Origin: CAZOLI01 sp964580675
Lineage (GTDB): Bacteria > Planctomycetota > MHYJ01 > CAYXQY01
DNA: 12,793 nt
Direction: 5' to 3'
Assembly (NCBI GenBank): GCA_964580675.1
Contig: CAZOLI010000053.1
Span: forward strand, 1-12,793
Made by a program: the position numbers and the translations under genes. The notes beneath the pieces are model-generated. The model worked only from the letters and a program-made list of their open reading frames with translations, was not told the DNA's origin and ran no database searches. Shown here in pieces: positions 1 to 6,090 of this stretch (position 1 is the first letter of the stretch; every line of letters begins with the position of its first letter).

Positions 1-665
1 ACCTCAAATCCGGTCCGGCGGAGGTACGAACGAAATTCGCGCGGGAAGAAGGTTCGCATCCGGATGATTTCTTTCCGGAGTTCTTCTTCGCACGGCAGCT
101 GAAACAGAAGCGTATTTTCACTGATCTGTGTGCGCCGGTTGTAATCGGTTTGTTCGAACACCTCCACGGTGCCGCTGCCGTCCGGGTGTTCGTACTCGGA
201 ATGCGGATGGACTTCTTCCGGATCCCGTGCGAGGATGGTGGGATCCGGATTAAACAGATCCACCCCGAACACCCCTTCCGGTTTGAGGTGGCGGCGAACG
301 GTGGTCAGGCAGCGAAACAGGGACCGGTTTTCCAGGAGGTGACAGACGGAGTTAAACGGGATAAAGATGAGGGAATAGGATTGTCGGACGGAGAATTGCT
401 CCATACCTGCCTGAATCCAGTTTATGGACGTTTCGGTCATCCGGGCTTTCTTCCGGGCCCGCCGAAGCATTGGAAGAGAAATGTCGAGACCGGTGACATC
501 AAATCCGCTCTGGGCCAGCGGGATGGAAATCCGGCCGGTGCCGCATGCCAGTTCGAGAATCGGACCACCCGCCTGCTCGGCCCGCCGCTTCCAGAACGGA
601 ACGTCCCCTTTTAATTTTACGCGGGCATCGTAATGCCGGGGGTCGAGGAACAGGGAAGATGACAT
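1..665 (-). CDS. class I SAM-dependent methyltransferase, 3' end cut by window edge
   Basis: The reading frame is open from the ATG at 665 to the window edge, giving the first 221 residues. Residues 36-46 (ILELACGTGRI) are the glycine-rich motif I that binds S-adenosylmethionine. The acidic residue of motif II is D61 in DVTGLDIS, and residues 100-111 (IFIPFNSVCHLL) fit motif IV. This order is the Methyltransf_25/11 Rossmann fold. The later part (LFNPDP, EYEHPDGSG) is typical of small-molecule or uncharacterised methyltransferases of this group, so the substrate cannot be named. There is no good Shine-Dalgarno sequence. An in-frame ATG at 698 would add 11 residues and cannot be excluded. The gene is transcribed away from rho and has no visible operon partner in the window. 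The family is certain; the function beyond methyl transfer is unknown. Confidence 0.9.
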   Translation of the reverse strand, partial: MSSSLFLDPRHYDARVKLKGDVPFWKRRAEQAGGPILELACGTGRISIPLAQSGFDVTGLDISLPMLRRARKKARMTETSINWIQAGMEQFSVRQSYSLIFIPFNSVCHLLENRSLFRCLTTVRRHLKPEGVFGVDLFNPDPTILARDPEEVHPHSEYEHPDGSGTVEVFEQTDYNRRTQISENTLLFQLPCEEELRKEIIRMRTFFPREFRSYLRRTGFE

Positions 666-955
666 AACGGACGGTTGTGAACAAGTAACCGAAAACATGA
701 TTCTTCTGTTCAGGGGCGACGGGGCCGGATCAAATGCCGGTCGGCCACGGTCCAGCGGATCGTGTCTCTTTGGACCGTCCGGAAACTGCGGAATAACCCC
801 GGTGTCCCCGTTCGGACCGATCTGGCCCCGTTCGTTTTCCGATAACGGATCGGTCTATTCTATGGGACCGGGAGAATCCGTTCAATTTCACCGGAAGTGT
901 CCCGGAAAATTCATTCTTGATTGTGCTCCCGGAAGTCGGAGTTGATCGACGTGAC

Positions 956-969
956 GGGGAGAACTCCCC
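956..969. repeat. 14-base perfect dyad GGGGAG-AA-CTCCCC
   Basis: Six-base arms separated by AA make a two-fold symmetric site about 30 bases upstream of the possible rho promoter. The short spacing suits a dimeric DNA-binding protein better than an RNA hairpin, because a 2-nt loop cannot close the full stem. No regulator family is recognised from the site. Confidence 0.35.
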
Positions 970-999
970 CCACGATCAGTGACCTCAGATTGCAACACG

Positions 1000-1028
1000 T
1001 TGAATATGCATGGAAAACAAGGTACGAT
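1000..1028 (+). promoter_or_regulatory. possible sigma70-type promoter for rho
   Basis: TTGAAT at 1000-1005 and TACGAT at 1023-1028 are separated by 17 bases. Each matches four of six consensus positions. Nothing better with correct spacing is seen nearer to rho, where only an isolated TATTAT (1363-1368) stands without a good -35 element. Start of transcription would be near 1035. Confidence 0.3.
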
Positions 1029-1314
1029 AATAAAGTGAGAACGAAAGATACCACTTCCCGAAATCACAGGCTGGTTTTGTCATTTCACGCCTGGTGCTGA
1101 CAGAAGGGGCGGGGCCCCGGTCGTTTCGATGAACTTGATCCGGATCGGCCCCGATTGATACAAGGAGCCATCGGCTCACTGAACAATGAAGCGGTTCAGT
1201 TGGTAATTTTTTCATGGTTTCTTCGACACCGGAAGAAAACATCCGATTGTTTCATGACATTTTTTGCGGGTGCTGTTCTTCCTCTTGAAACCAAAACACA
1301 CCCTGTCGGGTACC

Positions 1315-1348
1315 CATCATATCTGGTGAAAATCTGGATGATATGATG
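1315..1348 (+). promoter_or_regulatory. hairpin in the rho leader, 9-bp perfect stem
   Basis: CATCATATC (1315-1323) and GATATGATG (1340-1348) are perfect inverted copies with a 16-base loop containing ATCTGG twice (once spanning the stem edge). The hairpin ends 40 bases before the rho ATG and directly follows a small ACCC-TGTC-GGGT hairpin (1300-1311) and the C-rich run 1276-1303. There is no T tract, so it is not an intrinsic terminator. A role in translational control or in pausing for Rho-dependent attenuation is inference. Confidence 0.45.
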
Positions 1349-1387
1349 TTGTGTGATTGAGGTATTATTCATTTCCGAACAGAATTA

Positions 1388-2497
1388 ATGAGCGACGAAG
1401 AAAAAAAACGAGGTATTTTAAAGACGATTCGAAGCGGGGCGGGGTTTCTCAGGGATGTTGAGGATCCCATCCGCCAGCGGGATAGCGACGTGTACGTGTC
1501 GAATAATTTGATCGACCGTTATAACCTGGAGGAGGGAACGACCGTTTCCGGCCCCGTAAAACGAAACGACAAGGGGCTTCGTCTCTCCGACGTGGAAACC
1601 ATCTGCGGGGTGGACCCGAACACTTATCGAAACCACGACACCTTCAAAAATCTGACCGCTCTGATGCCGGAGGAGAAGTTTGACCTTACTTCCACCGGTG
1701 AGATCAGCATGCGGGTAATCGACCTGCTGGCTCCGCTGGGAAAAGGCACACGGTGTTTGGTTGTGTCACCCCCCAGGGCAGGAAAAACAACCATACTCGA
1801 ACAGCTCTGTCGCGCCATCGGCGCCGATGCGCCGGAGACCAAGAACATCGTGTTGCTCGTCGACGAGCGTCCCGAGGAGGTCACGCAGTTTCGTCGCAAC
1901 GTGGATGCGGACGTGATCGCCAGTTCCAACGATCAATCACCACAGGACCACGTGGAACTCACCCGGCTGGTGATGAATAACGTCCGGCGTCGCCTGGAAT
2001 GTGGCCAGGACGTGGTGGTGCTCGTGGACAGCCTGACGCGAATGGCGCGAGCGTTTAACCTCGCCGGCGTTAACCAGACGGGAAAAACCCTTTCGGGCGG
2101 TGTCGACGCCGGGGCGGTTGAAGTCCCCCGGAAGTTTTTCGGCCTGGCCCGAAACGTGGAAAACGGCGGATCCATTACGGTCATCGCCACGGCCCTGGTG
2201 GACACGGGATCGCAGATGGACGAAGTCTTCTTCGAGGAATTTAAGGGCACCGGAAACAGCGAAATCGTCCTGGACCGGGATCTGGCCGACGCCCACATTT
2301 ATCCGGCCATCGACGTGGCCGAAACCGCCACCCGAAAAGACGAACGGCTTCATTCCCCCAAAACCCACGAAAAAGTAAAGAACCTCCAGCGCTGGCTGAT
2401 CAACCAGAACCCGAAGGAAGCCATGCAGACCCTGGTGGAGTTCCTGGAGGATCATCCGACCCGGGAGGAAGTGCTCAATCGCCTCTCGGAACTCTAG
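1388..2497 (+). CDS. rho: transcription termination factor Rho, short form
   Basis: This is the hexameric RNA helicase/ATPase that loads on C-rich nascent RNA and ends transcription. At 369 residues it lacks most of the N-terminal helical bundle of E. coli Rho (419 residues) and starts almost directly with the cold-shock-like RNA-binding domain (about 8-75, GAGFLR and DVYVS). Walker A is SPPRAGKT at 127-134, the catalytic glutamate lies in DERPEE (E160), and Walker B ends at D214 in VVVLVDSLTRMARAFN. The Q loop is TGKTLSGGVDAG (231-242), the R-loop lysine is K286 in EEFKGTG, and the arginine finger is R316 in ATRKDE. All ATPase motifs are intact. In RNP1 the usual GFGFLR reads GAGFLR, so one RNA-stacking phenylalanine is replaced by alanine at residue 19. 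The ATG at 1388 has no close Shine-Dalgarno sequence. It ends 34 bases from a convergent gene. Confidence 0.98.
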   Translation: MSDEEKKRGILKTIRSGAGFLRDVEDPIRQRDSDVYVSNNLIDRYNLEEGTTVSGPVKRNDKGLRLSDVETICGVDPNTYRNHDTFKNLTALMPEEKFDLTSTGEISMRVIDLLAPLGKGTRCLVVSPPRAGKTTILEQLCRAIGADAPETKNIVLLVDERPEEVTQFRRNVDADVIASSNDQSPQDHVELTRLVMNNVRRRLECGQDVVVLVDSLTRMARAFNLAGVNQTGKTLSGGVDAGAVEVPRKFFGLARNVENGGSITVIATALVDTGSQMDEVFFEEFKGTGNSEIVLDRDLADAHIYPAIDVAETATRKDERLHSPKTHEKVKNLQRWLINQNPKEAMQTLVEFLEDHPTREEVLNRLSEL

Positions 2498-2531
2498 CTC
2501 GTTCTTCTCTCCTTCGCCGGGTTTTCCGGTT

Positions 2532-3515
2532 TTATCTGTCGGGGACATCGACGTTCCGACGGATGCTCTCCATAATGCTTAAGTACCAGCGGTCGTCCCT
2601 GTGGAGAAACACGGGTTCATTGAACGTTTGTCCCCCATTTTGGGACGCCCTCTTCAGAACCACCCGGTCCGTTGATTTGTCGGCGTACCGAACCTCCTCT
2701 CCCGCATCGAGAGTCTCCGGAAAGTCCAGGTGTTTTAGGGCGAAATGCATGAGGTCCCGGTTGAGGGCAAAGAGATCCACGTTCCGCAGAGTCCGCGCCA
2801 TGTCCTGTTTGACCTGTTCGGCGGAATCGTCCCGGTCTCGCCAGAAGCCGCCCCGCAGCCGCCGATAACTGAGGTGTTTCAGCCGGTCCTTCATGTTGTG
2901 TTTTACCGTCACCGTCCGGCGGAATGTTTCGGCAAGTTCTCCTCTGTCCGAGCTTTTGATCCGCACGTGCCGGCGAATGGCCATGTACCGGTAGGCAACA
3001 AAGTACGGACGCTCGGACGGAAGAACCATCCGCAACTGCGCGTCGAAGTTTCGGTTGTTGTAGTAACGCGATCGGGTCTGGTAAAGTTCCTTCGGGGTCT
3101 GACCAGAGGAGGCATCGATGCTGGCCGCCGGTTCCTCAGCGTTATTTCCGTTGATTGAACGATCCCCACCCCCGAAGACGGCGGTAAGGACAAAGGCCAA
3201 CAGAACCAGTCCCACGGCACCGGCCACCATGAGAAAGTGATGATCGGGCACCCGGTCGATTAACTCGAGTATTGAGAAGGTTCGCCTGTTATTCCGGAAA
3301 TACCGTGAATTTGTTCCATGGCGGCGTCTCCGACCGGCGGAGGAAACGTCATCCCTGTTTTTTTGTGTGGATGGACGGTCGGTCGTTGACGGACCCGGTC
3401 GTACGGGCGAATCACAGATCGGGCAGGCAACGGTCGTGCCGTGGTATTTGGACGGCACCCTGTATTGTCCCCGGCACTCCGGGCATCGAATTTTGATGTG
3501 TGTGGTTCTGCTCAT
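2532..3515 (-). CDS. zinc-ribbon protein with one transmembrane helix, function unknown
   Basis: The 327-residue product begins with a rubredoxin-like zinc ribbon: CPEC (C11, C14) and CPIC (C31, C34), similar in style to the MJ0042/GVxGP-type N-terminal ribbons common in deltaproteobacteria and planctomycetes. An arginine-rich linker follows (about 61-79), then a single membrane helix (about 94-114) and a basic, hydrophilic C-terminal part (about 140-327) with no motif I recognise. The basic flank before the helix predicts that the zinc ribbon is cytoplasmic and the C-terminal domain is outside. The start is supported by GGGGAG eight bases before the ATG. Upstream lies the candidate promoter at 3585-3613, giving a leader of about 60 nt. 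The gene converges on rho and has no operon partner. A sensing or scaffold role across the membrane is possible but is not shown by the sequence. Confidence 0.85.
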   Translation of the reverse strand: MSRTTHIKIRCPECRGQYRVPSKYHGTTVACPICDSPVRPGPSTTDRPSTQKNRDDVSSAGRRRRHGTNSRYFRNNRRTFSILELIDRVPDHHFLMVAGAVGLVLLAFVLTAVFGGGDRSINGNNAEEPAASIDASSGQTPKELYQTRSRYYNNRNFDAQLRMVLPSERPYFVAYRYMAIRRHVRIKSSDRGELAETFRRTVTVKHNMKDRLKHLSYRRLRGGFWRDRDDSAEQVKQDMARTLRNVDLFALNRDLMHFALKHLDFPETLDAGEEVRYADKSTDRVVLKRASQNGGQTFNEPVFLHRDDRWYLSIMESIRRNVDVPDR

Positions 3516-3584
3516 GGACGTTACTCCCCATTTGTTTGAGGTTGCCTGACATGGTTGAAGGAAGTGAAACGCAACCGTTATTCC

Positions 3585-3613
3585 ATTCTATAAATAATAT
3601 ATTATTTTGATAA
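3585..3613 (-). promoter_or_regulatory. sigma70-type promoter for the zinc-ribbon protein gene
   Basis: Read on the minus strand, TTATCA (3613-3608) and TAGAAT (3590-3585) are separated by exactly 17 bases, matching four and five of six consensus positions. The predicted start near 3578 leaves a leader of about 60 nt before the ATG at 3515. Confidence 0.45.
3592..3607. repeat. 16-base perfect palindrome filling a promoter spacer
   Basis: AAATAATATATTATTT is fully self-complementary and lies between the -35 and -10 elements of the predicted minus-strand promoter. It could be an operator, or simply low-complexity AT sequence that eases melting; AT-only palindromes are not rare by chance. Confidence 0.5.
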
Positions 3614-3854
3614 TTTTTACTAAATGAAAATTTTAGGGATCCGTTCGAGACAAAGCGCGTTGCAGTATGAGACATGATTTTCCGGTGTTGCTCCCGGCGC
3701 TAATGGTTTTTCCAGACGAATCCAACGAAGAAACTCATTTTTCGTAGATTTTACCAGGGATCTACCGTCATACGTTTATTCTTGATAACCGGGAAGCCGG
3801 CCGGTGACGGGTGCCGAAAATTTTGTTTTCAACTGCAATTTCAGGGGAGTTCCC

Positions 3855-4928
3855 ATGAAATATCTCCATGCTGGAGCCGTTGTTGTTTCCTTGTTTCTTT
3901 TTGTTGCTACGATCGGTGCACAGGAAGAAGCCGAATGGAAAAAAGTGAAGGTACAAACCAGTGTGACATTGCAGGACGTGGCGTTTGTGGACGGAAAGTT
4001 GGGGTGGACTTGCGGGGCCGATGGCACCGTACTGTCGACCGGGAATGGCGGCGATTCCTGGTCGAAGCAGAAGACCGGTGTGTCACGGACGCTGCGGAGC
4101 ATCGATGCCGTCAACGGGAAGATGGTCTGGGCCGTCGGCGGGGGTTACAAAATGAGCCGGCCCGGGGCCCCCGCCGACGACAGTGAAAAAACCGTCATTG
4201 TTCACACGGATGACGGGGGCGAAAACTGGAACGAAATTCCTCACAGGCCCCAGCACGGCATCACCGGCGGTTACTTTCCCCTGACGGACATCGAGATGTT
4301 TACCAAAAAGAAGGGCTGGCTTGCCCAGGGATTGGGGCGGTCCCATCCGGACGGCGACGTCTTTTACACGAAGGACGGCGGCAATTCCTGGAGCCGGCCG
4401 GGAAGTGGGCGTCGGGGATTTAAGCCCCGGATGCCCGTCTTCGACCTGGAATTTTCCGGTCGACAACACGGCTGGGGAACCGGTGCCAACACAGCCGGAT
4501 TTCGCAGACGGAAGGGAAACTACGGCAATGTACTACACACATCCGATGGGGGCGAATCCTGGACGGTTCAGGAACCGGAGGAGGAAAAGAACATGACTTA
4601 TCTGTTCGGTGTTTCCGCCGTGGACAAGAAACATGTTCAGGTCTGCGGTCAGGACGGGAAACTCTACGCCAGCGAGGACGGCGGCGAACGCTGGGCAAAA
4701 CAGAAGACCGGAACCGACCATCACCTCTATGACATAGATTTTCGCGACGCGGACCACGGCATCTGTGTCGGTCAGAACGGGACACTGCTCGTGACCGGAA
4801 ACGGGGGATCGGACTGGTCGGCCGCTCCGGTCGACGTAAACACCGATCTGCTGGCCGTGTCGTTTCTGGGAAGGAAACACGCGGTTGTTGCCGGCGCGGA
4901 CGGAACCATCCTTCTGTATTCAAAATAG
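3855..4928 (+). CDS. secreted Ycf48-like beta-propeller with Asp-box (BNR) repeats
   Basis: The 357-residue product has a signal peptide (hydrophobic core 7-20, likely cleavage near IGA-Q at 22-23). Six Asp-box repeats of the form T-x-D-G-G-x-x-W follow, at about 61-69, 118-125, 172-179, 229-236, 272-280 and 313-321, each preceded by a GW/G-type strand (GWTCG, WAVGGG, GWLAQG, GWGTG, VCGQDG, CVGQNG). This is the layout of the Ycf48/sialidase-type propeller, probably six or seven blades. Ycf48 itself helps assemble photosystem II, but this family is widespread in non-photosynthetic bacteria, where its role is mostly unknown; I infer an extracytoplasmic binding or assembly role. The start at 3855 is chosen over an in-frame ATG at 3804 because it has a good GGGGAG seven or so bases upstream and opens directly into the signal peptide. 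Lone gene; tenA follows 116 bases later, probably from its own promoter. Confidence 0.88.
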   Translation: MKYLHAGAVVVSLFLFVATIGAQEEAEWKKVKVQTSVTLQDVAFVDGKLGWTCGADGTVLSTGNGGDSWSKQKTGVSRTLRSIDAVNGKMVWAVGGGYKMSRPGAPADDSEKTVIVHTDDGGENWNEIPHRPQHGITGGYFPLTDIEMFTKKKGWLAQGLGRSHPDGDVFYTKDGGNSWSRPGSGRRGFKPRMPVFDLEFSGRQHGWGTGANTAGFRRRKGNYGNVLHTSDGGESWTVQEPEEEKNMTYLFGVSAVDKKHVQVCGQDGKLYASEDGGERWAKQKTGTDHHLYDIDFRDADHGICVGQNGTLLVTGNGGSDWSAAPVDVNTDLLAVSFLGRKHAVVAGADGTILLYSK

Positions 4929-4965
4929 GAACGGAATCGATCCCCGGCACTCGTCAATTCACATT

Positions 4966-4994
4966 TTGAACAGGGTCCGCCGTCCCTGTACACT
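4966..4994 (+). promoter_or_regulatory. candidate promoter for tenA, with a dyad in the spacer
   Basis: TTGAAC (4966-4971) and TACACT (4989-4994) are 17 bases apart, four of six matches each. An inverted repeat ACAGGG (4970-4975) / CCCTGT (4984-4989) sits between and slightly overlaps both elements. Predicted start is near 5001, about 44 bases before the ATG. I see no TPP (Thi-box) riboswitch here. Confidence 0.4.
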
Positions 4995-5044
4995 GTTGGC
5001 TCGAAACGTTCGTGAGGTGCTGTCATTTCTGTACCGTTCTGACC

Positions 5045-5722
5045 ATGAGTTTTACCGATCAAATAGCGGAGGATGCGGATCGATACTGGTCGGCGATTCT
5101 TGACCACCCGATGGTTCGACAGCTCGGAGAGGGTACCCTCGACGAAGAACCGTTCCGGTACTGGGTCCGTCAGGATTACGTGTATTTGATTGAGTACAGC
5201 CGTGTGTTTGCCCTCGGTGCGGCGAACGCGCCGGACCTGGACCGGCTCGGCCAGTTCGCCGAGCTTCTGGACGCCACCATCAACACCGAAATGGATCTGC
5301 ACCGGGAGTACGCCGCGGAATTTGGCATCTCCCGTAAGGAACTGGAAAACACGGATCCGTCGCCCACAACGCGGGCGTACACGGATTTTCTGGTACGGGT
5401 GGCTTCGACGGGAACCTTCGCAGAAACCGTAGCCGCCCTGCTTCCCTGCATGTGGGGCTTTAACGAGACGGGACGCCGGCTGAAAGAACAGGGCCCCCCG
5501 GATCACGAGTTGTACGCACAATGGGTCGAGATGTACGCCGGCGAGGAATTTACCGAACTGGCCGAATGGTGCCGGGACCTGATGGATGACCTGGCCGAAC
5601 GCCGTTCCTTTCAGGACCTGGACCAGCTCGTGACGCTGTTTCACACCTCCGCCCAGTACGAATACAAGTTCTGGGACGCGGCGTGGAATCAGGAGGCGTG
5701 GCCGCTGTCAATTGGTTCCTGA
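5045..5722 (+). CDS. tenA: TenA-family aminopyrimidine aminohydrolase (thiaminase II)
   Basis: TenA enzymes hydrolyse the amino group of 4-amino-5-aminomethyl-2-methylpyrimidine so that the pyrimidine half of degraded thiamine can be reused. The 225-residue product matches the family length and keeps the active-site set at positions nearly identical to those of the Bacillus subtilis enzyme: D44 and Y47 in RQDYVYLIEYSR, Y112, the nucleophile C135 in ALLPCMWGFNE, and the glutamate E206 in TSAQYEYKFW. It therefore belongs to the Cys-containing TenA class. The protein is all-helical and cytoplasmic, with no signal peptide. The start at 5045 (MSFTDQ) is preferred to an in-frame ATG 33 bases upstream, as family members begin close to this point. 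No other thiamine genes are in the window. The frame ends with three stops in a row (TGA TAA TAA). A related PqqC-like or CADD-like function is less likely given the intact residues. Confidence 0.93.
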   Translation: MSFTDQIAEDADRYWSAILDHPMVRQLGEGTLDEEPFRYWVRQDYVYLIEYSRVFALGAANAPDLDRLGQFAELLDATINTEMDLHREYAAEFGISRKELENTDPSPTTRAYTDFLVRVASTGTFAETVAALLPCMWGFNETGRRLKEQGPPDHELYAQWVEMYAGEEFTELAEWCRDLMDDLAERRSFQDLDQLVTLFHTSAQYEYKFWDAAWNQEAWPLSIGS

Positions 5723-5739
5723 TAATAACGTTTTTTTTT
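5688..5739 (+). terminator. possible intrinsic terminator of tenA
   Basis: ATCAGGA (5688-5694), inside the last codons of tenA, pairs with TCCTGAT (5717-5723) over the stop codon. Seven bases later comes a run of nine T (5731-5739). The loop is long (22 bases) and the gap before the T run is more than usual, so it is a weak candidate, though the T run suggests transcript release here. Confidence 0.3.
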
Positions 5740-5831
5740 CTCCGTATGAATCAAGGGAAAAAATGAGTTCGGGTAATGCACACAGGACGGCAGAGCCATC
5801 CGGGGTGCACGTTGTTTTCTGCCCCTGGGTG

Positions 5832-5850
5832 TTCCTTCCGTAAGAAGGAA
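5832..5850. repeat. 7-bp perfect hairpin in non-coding gap
   Basis: TTCCTTC and GAAGGAA with a 5-base loop (CGTAA) lie in the middle of a 368-base gap. Absence of a T run on both sides argues against an intrinsic terminator. It may be a fold in the leader of the downstream gene or chance. Confidence 0.35.
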
Positions 5851-6016
5851 ATGTGCTCTCCGCTGCTGCTCCGTTCACGATTACAAATACACATCTCGAA
5901 TAGTTGATCCCCGAATACACTGGGAATTAGCTGGGACCTCCTCACTCAATCCGCACACCAGATCAAAACGGATGCTCGTGGTATGAGTAGATGACGTTCC
6001 GCGTTCCATTCAAACG

Positions 6017-6036
6017 GTACGAGGTGGGCTTCGTAC
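6017..6036. promoter_or_regulatory. dyad GTACGA-N8-TCGTAC upstream of the metallopeptidase gene
   Basis: Two 6-base inverted arms with centres 14 bases apart lie 55-74 bases before the ATG at 6091, the usual distance for an operator or activator site. Further TACG copies follow at 6033-6044. No regulator family is recognised. Confidence 0.3.
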
Positions 6037-6090
6037 GTAATACGTCGTTCGGATGCGTTCGTACACAGAAAATATTGAACATCGATTGTC

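Larger units (their letters stand above)
666..1387. other. 722-base region without a convincing gene; right part is the likely rho leader
   Basis: No open frame here has a recognisable product. The region holds a perfect dyad GGGGAG-AA-CTCCCC at 956-969, a possible plus-strand promoter at 1000-1028, and hairpins at 1178-1200 (ACTGAAC/GTTCAGT), 1218-1238 (TTTCTTC/GAAGAAA), 1300-1311 (ACCC-TGTC-GGGT) and 1315-1348. A C-rich, G-poor run lies at 1276-1303. If the promoter is right, rho carries a leader of roughly 350 nt. The left third (about 670-950) holds many GC-rich short inverted repeats but nothing I can name. Confidence 0.6.
3516..3854. other. divergent control region with an AT-rich core
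   Basis: This separates the zinc-ribbon membrane protein gene (minus) from the propeller gene (plus). Bases about 3583-3635 are strikingly AT-rich against GC-rich surroundings and contain a 16-base perfect palindrome. The minus-strand promoter is clear enough to list. I found no plus-strand promoter with good spacing, although the T/A-rich stretch around 3739-3787 is the likely place. Confidence 0.5.
5723..6090. other. 368-base non-coding gap between tenA and the metallopeptidase gene
   Basis: No credible gene on either strand. It contains the T9 run after tenA, a perfect hairpin TTCCTTC-CGTAA-GAAGGAA at 5832-5850 with no T tract on either side, and a dyad GTACGA (6017-6022) / TCGTAC (6031-6036) about 55-75 bases before the next start, followed by further TACG copies at 6033-6044. 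No well-spaced -35/-10 pair was found for the downstream gene; the best -10-like sequence is AATATT at 6071-6076. Confidence 0.5.

Noticed and set aside
51..63. GGTTCGCATCC resembling a tRNA T-arm
   Set aside because: Lies within methyltransferase codons and no acceptor, D or anticodon arms can be built around it.
697..945. 82-codon plus-strand frame in the gap before rho
   Set aside because: Proline/glycine/serine-rich translation with no domain pattern, no ribosome site, and inside a region of GC-rich inverted repeats.
1178..1212. ACTGAAC/GTTCAGT hairpin followed by a T run as an intrinsic terminator
   Set aside because: The stem is AT-rich and short, and the T run starts five or more bases after it; no gene on the plus strand upstream needs a terminator here.
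985..1242. 85-codon minus-strand frame in the same gap
   Set aside because: No ribosome site or recognisable motif, and it lies antisense to the likely rho leader.
1937..2548. 203-codon minus-strand frame
   Set aside because: Entirely antisense to rho, whose motifs are unambiguous; codon structure of the real gene explains the open frame.
4929..5044. TPP riboswitch upstream of tenA
   Set aside because: The conserved CTGAGA and ACC-TGA-type core segments of the THI element are absent and the gap is too short beyond the promoter.
4772..5644. 290-codon minus-strand frame
   Set aside because: Runs antisense across the propeller gene end and tenA, both of which are well supported; no motif in the translation.
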